From assembly GCA_030512335.1 (NCBI GenBank), contig JAULSU010000001.1:2046001-2110000 (forward strand): DNA of 64,000 nt. Reading direction: 5' to 3'. The notes under the pieces are model-generated. The model saw nothing but the letters and a program-made list of their open reading frames with translations, was not told the origin of the DNA and searched no databases. This stretch comes from Immersiella caudata (lineage: Eukaryota > Ascomycota > Sordariomycetes > Sordariales > Lasiosphaeriaceae). The position numbers and the translations under genes were made by a program. The stretch's first letter is position 1. Every line of letters starts with the position of its first letter. Shown here in pieces: positions 18,167 to 27,605 of this stretch.

Positions 18167-20083
18167 CTACATTTCCATTTCGCCCCAAACCTCGGCGATC
18201 TTCACACTCACAGGCTTGGGTATCTTCTTCCTTCCGATGAGGTCGCCGAGTCTGTTGGAGACAAGGACCTCGCGTTGTTTCTTACCAGCCTCGCCTGGCT
18301 GGGCACACTGCTCGAATGCCTTGACGAAATCTCGCGGCGTCTTCCACACCTTTTGGATCTCGATAGCTTTCTCGCCGGTGACGCCCCTCGTGCACATCAG
18401 CATCTTGAGGTATAAATCCCGCAGCGTCATCAGATCTGACTTCGAGGCCAGCGATGCGAATGCGGGATAGCTGATGTAGTGCCCGACATCTGGTTGCTTC
18501 TCGCGCAGCTCCTTGAGCAGCGGAAGGTAGTTTCTGGCCGTGAGGACGTTTGTCGGAATGACGGGCAACGGCTTGCCCTCGTACTTCTTCTTCAGCTGCC
18601 TCGTCATAGACGCGAGATACCTAATAGTCTCGTCTATCTGCTGCGTCCTCTTCAGAAAGTAGCCGTTAACTACCTGAATAGACGCCATAGCAGATTTGAT
18701 TGCTTCATCGTACCTCTCCAGGTGCTGGCCGTCCAGGGAGATCTCCTCCACTAGGTAGATCACATTCTTGATCCCGGAGCGCCGCAGACGGAACTTTTGT
18801 TCGTGGAAGCGGCCGTCCCTGATACTTCCGATGAGATCATCCAGCCTCTTGCGTTCCACAATCCAGTCCAGGACAACCTCGTCGCCGTCTGAGCCCATGC
18901 GTGAGAGCCAGCCCGGCTCGTTACATTTCGCAACCCAGAGGATATCGCCCAGCTCTAGAGCCCTCATGATCGGTGTGCAGCCCTTCTTCGCGAGCTCGTT
19001 CTGGATATAATCTCGGTCTGTTTTGGCTCGGACCTCTCGAGTATCCAGAACCATCTCCACGGTAAAAGAACCAGGAGGCAGTCGGATGGGCGTGTAGTGT
19101 GGCGGAGTTGCTTCGTCATTTGCTGAATCACCATCTGGGATGAAATCCTTATACTGACTTCCAAAAAACTGTGAAGGTGGTGGTACAGCATCCACCATGT
19201 TGCTGTAGCTGTTGATATTGCCACCATCATCGTCGTCGTTCGCGTCATCGTCATCGCCGATAAATAATGAGGACTGCGCACGTTGTCTAGGCACCCTGGT
19301 TTCCGCCGCTGGTGCTCTTGGCGCTGCCGATTGCGAGGCACGGGGCTGCGAAGGATGCGGAGCGTCGTCCATTCTCCTATAAAAACCAGTGGCATCAACA
19401 ACATCCCCTCTGGCGATGGCAAGCTCTCGTATCCGCTTTGCAACCTCCCAGCCCTCGTCCGTCAGGCAATACCGCTTCAGTGGCCGGCCACGCTCGAAGA
19501 CCAATTCCTTCTGCTCCAACGTCTTGATAGAGTTCCACGCGGTGTAGTATTTGGATGGGTCGGGCGGCGCGGTGAATGAAGCGTCGCAATACTGCTGGGC
19601 TACGTCTATAAGACTCGCCTTTGTGAGGCCGACGGTATCGTTCTCATCCTGCAGCGAAAGCGCAAGCACCAGAGCGTACGCTCCGGAGCGGTAGGCGGGC
19701 ACGTAGGGCTTACTCTTCCTCGGTTTTTTTGCAGGCCGAGGCGCGCTCTCCTCCTCGTCCCCTGACCCGTCTTTCCACGGATTCAACGCGGCTGCGGCCT
19801 GGGCTGCTCGGTCACCCCGCTTGCTAGACGGTTTCGGCATGGGCAGTCCATTTTCTTCACATTGCTTCTTCAGCTTGTCGGTAAGGCGTCCGCATATTGT
19901 AGGTCCAAAGCCCCTAAGCTTCTGCAATTCTGAAGGATGCTGATAGGTAATCGGGCACGCCTTGAGCGAGTCGTAGGCGTGCTTATATGTCGAAACTCCT
20001 TTGTTGTTGCGTTCCCGAGCCAGATCCCACATCTCCTTAACCCATTGCAGAAACTGCGGGTTGGCACAGGCGTCGTTTGGCAT
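18167..20083 (-). CDS. MUS81: MUS81 structure-specific endonuclease catalytic subunit
   Basis: Nuclear XPF-family nuclease that, with an EME1-type partner, cuts 3' flaps, stalled forks and nicked Holliday junctions. Intronless, 638 aa, ATG at 20083. The N-terminal helix-hairpin-helix region has ELQKLRGFGPTICGRLTDKL (residues about 52-71). A winged-helix-like segment follows at about 130-225. The ERCC4 nuclease domain begins at about 345 with VEMVLDTREVRAKTDRDY and carries the signature VERKRLDDLIGSIRDGRFHEQKFRL (ERKxxxD with all acidic/basic residues intact). A C-terminal HhH region follows (TRGVTGEKAIEI). Length and order match fungal MUS81. It shares a 580-bp divergent promoter region with the mutase gene at 20664. 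Confidence 0.96.
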   Translation of the reverse strand: MPNDACANPQFLQWVKEMWDLARERNNKGVSTYKHAYDSLKACPITYQHPSELQKLRGFGPTICGRLTDKLKKQCEENGLPMPKPSSKRGDRAAQAAAALNPWKDGSGDEEESAPRPAKKPRKSKPYVPAYRSGAYALVLALSLQDENDTVGLTKASLIDVAQQYCDASFTAPPDPSKYYTAWNSIKTLEQKELVFERGRPLKRYCLTDEGWEVAKRIRELAIARGDVVDATGFYRRMDDAPHPSQPRASQSAAPRAPAAETRVPRQRAQSSLFIGDDDDANDDDDGGNINSYSNMVDAVPPPSQFFGSQYKDFIPDGDSANDEATPPHYTPIRLPPGSFTVEMVLDTREVRAKTDRDYIQNELAKKGCTPIMRALELGDILWVAKCNEPGWLSRMGSDGDEVVLDWIVERKRLDDLIGSIRDGRFHEQKFRLRRSGIKNVIYLVEEISLDGQHLERYDEAIKSAMASIQVVNGYFLKRTQQIDETIRYLASMTRQLKKKYEGKPLPVIPTNVLTARNYLPLLKELREKQPDVGHYISYPAFASLASKSDLMTLRDLYLKMLMCTRGVTGEKAIEIQKVWKTPRDFVKAFEQCAQPGEAGKKQREVLVSNRLGDLIGRKKIPKPVSVKIAEVWGEMEM

Positions 20084-20663
20084 GGTGAGAGATCCACCAG
20101 ATGGTCAACCGCCGAGTTGAGTCGGGTCAGCAGGCAATAAAAAAGGTAAACAGAGTGGGGGAACCACCAAAATAAAAAGGCCTGGCCGGTGAGGATAGCA
20201 GCCAAGAACGCCTAGGAACGGCGTCCAAAAATCTACCAGCACCGCCCTAGCAACGGCTTTTCAAGTTCGACAATGTCGTCTCTGAGGGGAGACACGTTCC
20301 TGTCGCGTCTTGACACTTCGATCTGGTTAGCGCGCGTCGCCAAAGCATGTGCCCTGAATGACGCTTGTGGCGCCCCTAAAGAAGACTAGCGTCGCTCCTA
20401 TATCGGGCGCCCTGCAGCTTTAGCGCAACCCACCCCTTTCAGCGTGGCTGCTAATCCGTACAAGCAACACCAATGGTGCGGGGCAGCTTCGGGCCTTCAC
20501 CTGGGCGTGAGCCCCTCCCGATTTCCACCTCGCCCCATGCGGATTTCAACCTCGTAAGCTTAGATTATTAGCTCAACCACTGTAAAACCACTCGAATTGC
20601 ATCTGTTTCCATCATTGTCAATCTGTTATCAGTCGACGCTGTCCCAGCACAACATCGCCCACC
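20084..20663. promoter_or_regulatory. Divergent intergenic promoter region of MUS81 and PCM1
   Basis: The two start codons face away from each other across 580 bp. A TATA-like TTAGATTATT lies at about 20559-20568 on the PCM1 side. No RNA gene or repeat is visible. Confidence 0.5.
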
Positions 20664-22372
20664 ATGGCATCCGTGGTCTCCAGCGCCTCCCACGATGCCG
20701 CCATTCTGGCCGCTTCGGCGAAGCACCCCACTGTGCCGCAGGTCTATAAGTACGGCACCGCTGGCTTCCGGATGAACGCCGACTTGCTCGACGGGGTTAC
20801 TTTCCGCGTTGGCCTGCTCGCCTCGCTGCGCAGCCGCAACAAGAGCTCGACAGCCATCGGCGTCATGATCACGGCCAGCCACAACCCCGCCGTCGATAAC
20901 GGCGTGAAGATTGTCGACCCCTTAGGCGACATGCTCGAGCAAGAGTGGGAGCAATACGCAACCGCTCTCGTCAACGCTAAGAGTGACGAGGAGCTTGTCC
21001 GCATTTACAACAAGCTGGCCACGGACCAGAAGATCGACCTCACGGCCAAGGCTAAAGTCATCTATGGCCGCGATACGCGGCCTTCCGGGCACACGCTGGT
21101 CGCGGCCCTGGCAGACGCTCTCGATGCCACAAATACGCAACATGTCGACTACAAGATCCTGACGACACCCCAGTTGCACTATCTCGTCCGGGCTACCAAC
21201 ACCGAGGGCAAGCCGATAACGTACGGCAAGGTCAGCGAGGAAGGGTACTACGAGAAGCTTGCCGAAGCATTCGTTAGAGCCTTGCAGGGCAGAAAGATCC
21301 AAGGTACCCTGCAGGTTGATTGCGCCAACGGAGTAGGCGGCCCGAAACTCGCCGAGTTCCTCAAATATGTTCCCAAAGACAAGGTCGACTTCGATGTCAA
21401 GGTTGTAAATGACGATGTGCTCCGCCCTGAGGTACTCAACCTTGATGTAAGAGACCAAATCTCTCCATACGACCTAATTAATTCTAAAGCTAATCCTTGT
21501 TATAGTGTGGCGCCGACTTCGTCAAGACCAAGCAGCGAGCCCCTCCAAATCCAAAACCCGAGCCCGGTCTCCGGTGCTGCTCGCTCGACGGTGATGCTGA
21601 CCGCCTGATATATTACTGGACGGATCCTGATACCGGCTTCTTCATGCTCGACGGCGATCGCATAGCCTCTCTCGCCGCCTGGTTCATAAGCGAACTTATT
21701 GAGAGCGCTGGCCTGAGGGATTCCCTCAACATCGGCGTCGTGCAAACTGCGTATGCCAACGGCGGTAGTACAAACTTTATCACCCGCCACCTCAATATTC
21801 CCGTGGTCTGCACCGCTACTGGCGTCAAGCACCTTCACCATGTTGCCCAGCAGTTCGACATCGGTGTCTACTTCGAAGCCAACGGCCACGGCACCGTGCT
21901 CTTCTCCGCAGACGCCAGAAAGGCATTCAAACAGGCACAGCCACAATCTCCGGGGCAGAAGGATGCGATGGAGATCCTGGCTTCCCTCGCGGACCTTATC
22001 AATCAAACGGTTGGCGACGCCATCTCCGATATGCTTCTCGTCGAGGCGATCCTCGCCCACAAGAACTGGACCCTCCGTGACTGGGCCCAAACCTACAGGG
22101 ACCTTCCCAACCGCCTCGTGCGCGTCGAAGTCGGCGATAAGGATCTGTTCCAAACCTACGACTCTGAGCGCCGCCTCTCCCACCCCGAAGGCGCCCAGGA
22201 CGAGATTGATGGCGCCGTCAAGAAGTACTCGGAAGCCCGCGCGTTCGCCCGCGCCAGTGGAACCGAGAATGCCTGCCGGGTCTACGCCGAGGCGGCCAGC
22301 CACGCTCAAGCAAACGAACTCGCGGACCGGGTGGCTCGCATTGTTGAGCGATACGGTAGTACTAGCCAGTAG
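20664..22372 (+). CDS. PCM1: Phosphoacetylglucosamine mutase
   Basis: Interconverts N-acetylglucosamine-6-phosphate and -1-phosphate on the way to UDP-GlcNAc, needed for chitin, N-glycans and GPI anchors. Exon 1 20664-21446, a 59-nt intron 21447-21505 (GTAAGA...TATAG), and exon 2 21506-22372 give 549 aa, usual for AGM1/PCM1. The active-site phosphoserine loop is MITASHNPAVDNGVK (Ser about residue 74). The metal loop is CCSLDGDADRL (Asp triad), followed by the sugar-binding segment YFEANGHGTVLFS and the C-terminal phosphate-binding RASGTENACRVYAE. The splice joins NLD to CGADFVKTKQRAPP, matching the family. Convergent with the PRMT gene. Confidence 0.97.
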
Positions 22373-23432
22373 GGTAAGCGAGACCCTCGTTCGCCAGAAA
22401 AGCAGCTTGAAAAGGATAGGCACCTTCGCGCTCTGGCCGGCGGAGACGTCGAAGTTCACCTCACTCCACGGAAGGTTGACACGTTGATCCCCAAGGTCGA
22501 CAATATACAGAGGACAAATGGGGGTTGGAAAGGGGGGAAGGACAAGAATCTACCACCAGAGTATTGAGGCGTTTCGGGCTGGGTAAAAGGGTTGGTTCGA
22601 TGGGTGTGCGGTATTCTGAGAAGGTCGGGCTGGTGAAGGACGGGATGTGGGTAGTAGAAGGATAAGTTTTAGCTTATAGCTCCTAGCGGTATGGTTTGGA
22701 AGCGGATGTCTTTAAAGATTAAATTTTTTTAAAATTTTAAGATCAATTCTTTGTACTTGGTGATGTCCGTGTTTCGCCGTTAGACTTGGTTATCTGGTGT
22801 TACACGCTCTTAGGCCAAGACTGAAAAGGGGCCGAACTACGATTCCAAACAGAGCGAGATCTACGAACTGCGAGTGATACACTGCAGATGCTCTAACCCT
22901 ATCGCCTTCGGTACAGGAAGAGGACGCCACCCCTTGATATCCGCACCATCAACCAGCGGCAAACTCACGCGGACTGTGTGGAGCGAGCCGCGCCGCCACC
23001 GCAAGTTGCCACAATCAGATCACAACCTCGTCTAACGACTGACAGCTCACGGGTATGGGGGGAGACAACGATGCATCGAAAATACTGTATGAGCATGACT
23101 CTAGTATATCCCCGGGTATCTTCCTCATCTCGATCGTGATGCAAACACGCTCTTGTAACCTCCGTGGCCGGCTCAAGGAGAACGCCCGCTTGCTGCTCTA
23201 CCAAAGACCACCAGATGCAAGGCACCCGATTCATGAGTACCCCATTCCCACTTGATTCCCCATCCCGCGCTGCCCAGCCTAAAAAGAAATCGAGTGCAAG
23301 CCATGCATAACTCTAGAATCCTGGTACTTCCTCCAGGAAAGAGGCTATCGCTTCCGAAACCAATAGAAACAAAGTCTATTTTTTTGGCTCTAGCTAGCCA
23401 AGATGGTAGTTGGCCGTCAAAGTGTTACGACC
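22373..23432. other. Convergent intergenic region, no gene seen
   Basis: 1.06 kb between two gene 3' ends. It holds an AT-rich tract at about 22700-22740. Short frames here lack codon structure or family resemblance. Confidence 0.5.
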
Positions 23433-24808
23433 TTAGCACATCTTGTAGAGGCAAGTTCCCTCTGCCTGCCTGAGAGGGTCCTGGGTGTCCAGTCGGTACT
23501 GGATCTTGATGTCGAGGTCCCGCTTGTTCTTTTCATTAGGACGGTTATGCAGTGAGCACTCGACCTTCTCACCATGCTGAACCGTGAGGACGTCCTTGAG
23601 GTAGAAGACGGTCTGCTTCCAGTGGGTGTACTTGGTATGCGGCCCAGTTGAGAAGCGGATCGGCTTGTGGCAGGCGCTGAACTCGATGTCGAACCACGCA
23701 ACAAGCGCGTGGATGAAGTCGTCTCGCCTAGCGACGAGATCAAATGGGCAGCTGAATGCGAGGTCCGACGTTGTGCAGGTGTAGAGGTCGAGGGTCAGGA
23801 CATTAGTAGGATCCGTCACGACCGCCTTCACCTCAACGGTGTCAACCAAAGGCTCTGAGAGAGCCGTCTCCTTGAGAGGAGAATAGTTGAACCCGTACAC
23901 ATTGTCCCAGACTGCCGAGGAATCAGCACCGCCAGAAGCAAGGTCAGGGGGAAAACTTACAGCCGATCTTCTCGTCCTTGTAGTCGCCATCCTCGATGCC
24001 CGCAACAAAGATGGTCGCCTTGTCAGGAAAGATCAAGCCGTCCTTGTTCAGGTACTTGTCACGCGCATAGAGCACGGTGTCAAGCATGGACTCGTACAGC
24101 AAGAAATAGCCCATCCATTCCGAGATGATGATGTCGACTTTGGGGTACGGCAGCTCAATCTCCTCCATCTTCCCCTGGATGAATGTGATTTGGTCCGCCA
24201 TGCCGTTCACCTTGGCGATCTCTCTGGCCTTGAAGATAATGGTCGACATATCAACGCCGATGACGTGCTTTGCACCAGCCTTGACGGCGAACCTGCGCAA
24301 GTTCCGTCAGCCATTGGTCCAACTCCAAGCAGGAGAATTTGTGCAGATGCGCATACATGGAAAGAATACCCGTGCCGCATCCCACGTCCAGAACAATCTT
24401 GTCCTTGAATAGGTGTTTGTTCTGGACGATGGCGTTCATGTAAGATCGTGTCCGGACCTCATCTTTCTGGTAGTAGAAACCTCCGGTTAGCAACGGGCGG
24501 TCAACAAATAACAAAGGGGGGCATCGCGGGGTCAACATACCAACATCTCCTCATGGATGCCTGTTGCCGAAAGCGCGGGGTTAGCATGGGACATCACCAA
24601 AAGCCAGAGACCGTGGTCCGTTGCGGAGAGTAGTTCTCACCATGGTGGTTGTAGCTAAAGAGAGAAAGAAAGTCAGCCTTGGGGAACGCAGGGCGAGAAA
24701 TCCAGCGACCCGGTGAGGTTCTCACCTGTTGAAATAGTGTTGCTCGGAGTGATCCATGGACTTGAGGCGCTGCTCGGCGACCTCGATATCCATTTCTTCG
24801 CCAGCCAT
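23433..24808 (-). CDS. HMT1: Type I protein arginine methyltransferase (PRMT1/HMT1 type)
   Basis: Transfers methyl groups from S-adenosylmethionine to arginines in RGG-rich RNA-binding proteins and histone H4 (Arg3). Six exons on the minus strand: 24726-24808, 24641-24654 (14 nt), 24541-24560 (20 nt), 24357-24466, 23961-24292, 23433-23911, giving 345 aa. Spliced motifs: HYFNSYNHHGIHEEMLKDEV RTRSY; SAM-binding motif I VLDVGCGTGILSMFAAKAG; GVDMS; double-E loop SEWMGYFLLYESMLDTVLYA RDKYL; THW loop KYTHWKQTVFYL. All catalytic residues are present. Length equals that of the fungal PRMT1 orthologues. Two consecutive micro-exons encode the YNHHGIHEEML segment, which contains residues that close over the SAM site. 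Confidence 0.95.
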
Positions 24809-25497
24809 CTTGAGTATGAGAGAGACTGGAACTTAGGAGAAGAATGTGCGAAGAAAAAAGGACGGGTGGCCCGTCAGAAATCAGAAAATTTGCAAGTTGA
24901 TCAACGAAGGAACAAAGACTTGTTTGCTGCCGCATGGCCTTGCCTTGCGGAAAGATTTTGGGTCGCGAAAAGAGTGCGTCGACCCGATAGAGGAATAAAT
25001 TGCCCCGCCCCCGCTGTGACGATAGAATATCTGAGCGCAGAAGACCGTTGGAGGCGGTCACCACTACTCAGGTCAGGTCCACAACCTGGAAGAAAACTGC
25101 AAAGTACAAACAAAGCAGAAATTTTCTCCGCGAAAGTCAGTGGAGCTCAGATATTTGCTCGCTCGTAGTCCTGACGCACGAGAACAAGAGTATGTGTATA
25201 CAACCAATTTACGTCCTTTACATCTAACCATGGCTTTGTACATATCCACCATCACCCTCCACCAGGATCATGGGAGGCGTTTTCAACCCCGCCCTGAAAG
25301 TCTAACGTTTAGCTCCAATGCATCTACGCCCAAGATAATTCGCCAAACGGAACCTGAAGCGCAACCCCACACCTTCTAGAATGCCATCAGAAATATCACA
25401 CCACGACCATGACCCTGCCTGCAAACTCCATGGCAATGCGTGGCCAAAAATGCCTAGACAGGCCAATAGCTAACGCCCCGCAGCCCAGCTGAGGTGC
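24809..25497. other. Promoter side of the PRMT gene and 3' flank of the MOB gene
   Basis: 689 bp without an identifiable gene; plain intergenic sequence between two genes on the same strand. Confidence 0.5.
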
Positions 25498-27001
25498 TCA
25501 AGCCATGCCTGCGAGCTGAAGCAACCGCTGCCCAACCTTGAGATTCGCATACTCATACGCCTTGCTCTCAGGGGGGAAAGTGCCGTTGGCAGCCCACAGA
25601 TCGATCAGAGGTTGCATGGGCTCCAATTCCTGCGGCTTAAGCAGATCCAACGCCGTCGCTGTCAGGACGAAGTGGCTGAAGCAGCTGTTCAGCTGCTTCT
25701 CCAGGTTGAGATGATAGAATGGCTCGGTGTAATGGGCCCAGTAGAGATGCGCATACACACGAAACATCTGGAGGAATATCGTCTGGCAAATGCCAAAGAA
25801 CTCCTGAGGGAATCCGCTGCGCTTCCCGACCCACTCATCTGGCCCGTTCAGGAGCGCTGTGGTGGTGATCTGGGGGTTGTGGGAGAAAGAAACACCAGAT
25901 GCCTCCGTGGGAAACATTTTGGTGTCGTCAATCTTCCCGGAAATCCATCTCTGCATCAGAGTTATATACTCAAATGCCGGAAGCTCGATAGGTTCAAATC
26001 GGCTATTCAGCCAAGTATATGAGTGATTCCTGTTCCATTGTCAGTCGCGGACTTTCAAAAGGATCATACTGCGATGGTCACGCACGCTCCGGCAGACATG
26101 CGAGGGCACGTCGTGGAATTGCATAACGTCTTCCCATCCTCTTCCTTCTCGTAGATAACGCGCACGAAATTCCACAGGTTGCGGTAATGTTCGACCACTG
26201 CCGGTTTTCGTCAGCAAGACAGCGCGGAGGGGCTATAGGGCGTGAAGGGTACCTTGATGGGCAACCCACTCGCCCTCCTCGACAGTCTTGGGCCTAGCGC
26301 TGAGCGTCATGAAGTTGCCCTTGACGATATGCCTTGCATAAGCTGGATTCAACCATATCGGCAAAGGCTTCGGAAGTTGGTACGCATTCAGCGCCTCGTC
26401 GGCGGAGCCCATCATGCCGATGGACTGTGCAAGGGAGGGCGACGCGGGTAGCGGCGGCAGTTTGGATGCTAAACTAGCTGAAGATTGGCTGGCCTGTGAG
26501 TGACTGCTGCCAGGTGGTGGAAGATCTGTGGGCGAGACGGGGCTTTTGGCCGGCCCCGGCTTGCTGGAGGTACCTCGCAGCCGAGCATTGCTGAAAGCCG
26601 AGTTAGTACTGGTCTATGCCTGTGCATGTCCTGGAATATTCCCGCCACACAGTGTTCCGGCAATCGTGCTGGATCTGGCATCATATAGAGTGAATGGGGG
26701 TTGGGGCTAGTCCGTGAGGAGATTCCAAGTCGAAAGAGAGGTGCGACAGGCAGCCCAAGCGCAAGCCACATGCGACGGGGTCACCAAAGGAGGCTCAAGC
26801 AGTAGGATTCATTCCACGCTTGGGCGAGGGCAGATTGCTCAGACTGGCCTGATTGCCAGGGAACAATTCTTGCAGCCAATCTTGAGGTTTGTCGGAATGC
26901 AGTGCGTTGGGAAGAACGCAGGGAGTGTGATTCAGGAGAGGCTGGTGGTACTTGGGAAACAGCGAGACCGTCACTCACAATCCGGAGAACAAGTTGGCCA
27001 T
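25498..27001 (-). CDS. MOB-family kinase activator (MOB-2-like)
   Basis: MOB proteins bind and activate NDR/LATS kinases controlling polarity and septation. Four exons: 26979-27001, 26253-26590, 26086-26197, 25498-26029, giving 334 aa. The N-terminal 90 residues are Ser/Pro-rich and disordered. The Mob1/phocein fold then reads WVAHQVVEHYRNLWNFVRVI YE, CNSTTCPRMSAG (zinc-ligand region), YTWLNSRFEPIELPAFEYIT LM, QEFFGICQTIFLQMFRVYAH LYWAHY and NSCFSHFVLTA. The CNSTTCPRMSAG and YTWL segments fit the MOB2 branch that partners COT1/NDR kinases better than MOB1 or phocein. The first exon (MANLFSG) and the 388-nt first intron are the least certain parts. The protein is otherwise complete. Confidence 0.88.
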
Positions 27002-27605
27002 GTTTAGCGTGGGGTCCGCCAAACGGTAATGGTTGTACCCAGCAAGTGACGCCGGCTCAAGTGGAAAGCGGATGGAGGAACGGGTGGGCTTGAAAATGTG
27101 ATAATATCAACGGTTGTAGCGGGAACCGGTCTTCGTGTGCTGCGAATACGGCGGCGAGGAAAAGGGGGAAAGGAGGCGGTTGAGCTTCCCCTCAGGTCCG
27201 AAACAGACCGCTCTCCGCAAATTGGACCTATCAGCTGCTGCCAAACCCGCTGATGAGCCCAGGCCAGTTCGTACCTCGCCCCCTGAAGCACGTGCTTCCG
27301 CGCTGTTTTCGCAGCCACCAAGCAGTGCTGGACCCACTGAACAGGGGTCCAGGATCTGAAAGAGTCACTCCTGCACGTAAACAACCCAGACGATCATCGC
27401 GGGAGGATCTTGCCGCGCCGCGCGCAGCCGCCAGCGACAGCGGCACGTGTTCAAACCCCCTCACCACAGGCAACGAAGTGCCACCTAGAGGCTATTTTGA
27501 GCCAATTTTAGGCACACCTCAACTTGGACCGCGCTGATCGATTATAAATGGCGTCTTTGGTGATGCCGTCTGTCTTGGAATCTCACCCACTATCAAGACG
27601 CAGAA
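27002..27605. promoter_or_regulatory. Divergent intergenic promoter region of the MOB-like gene and POL4
   Basis: 604 bp between divergent start codons. Sequence is mixed; a TTATAAAT element lies at about 27542 on the POL4 side, 64 bp before its ATG. Confidence 0.5.

Noticed and set aside
21500..22459. 319-codon minus-strand frame opposite the mutase gene
   Set aside because: Antisense to conserved PCM1 exon 2; no independent protein features.
27440..27465. GTTCAAACCCC, resembling a tRNA T-loop
   Set aside because: No T-stem pairing, no B-box spacing to an A-box and no acceptor stem could be drawn.
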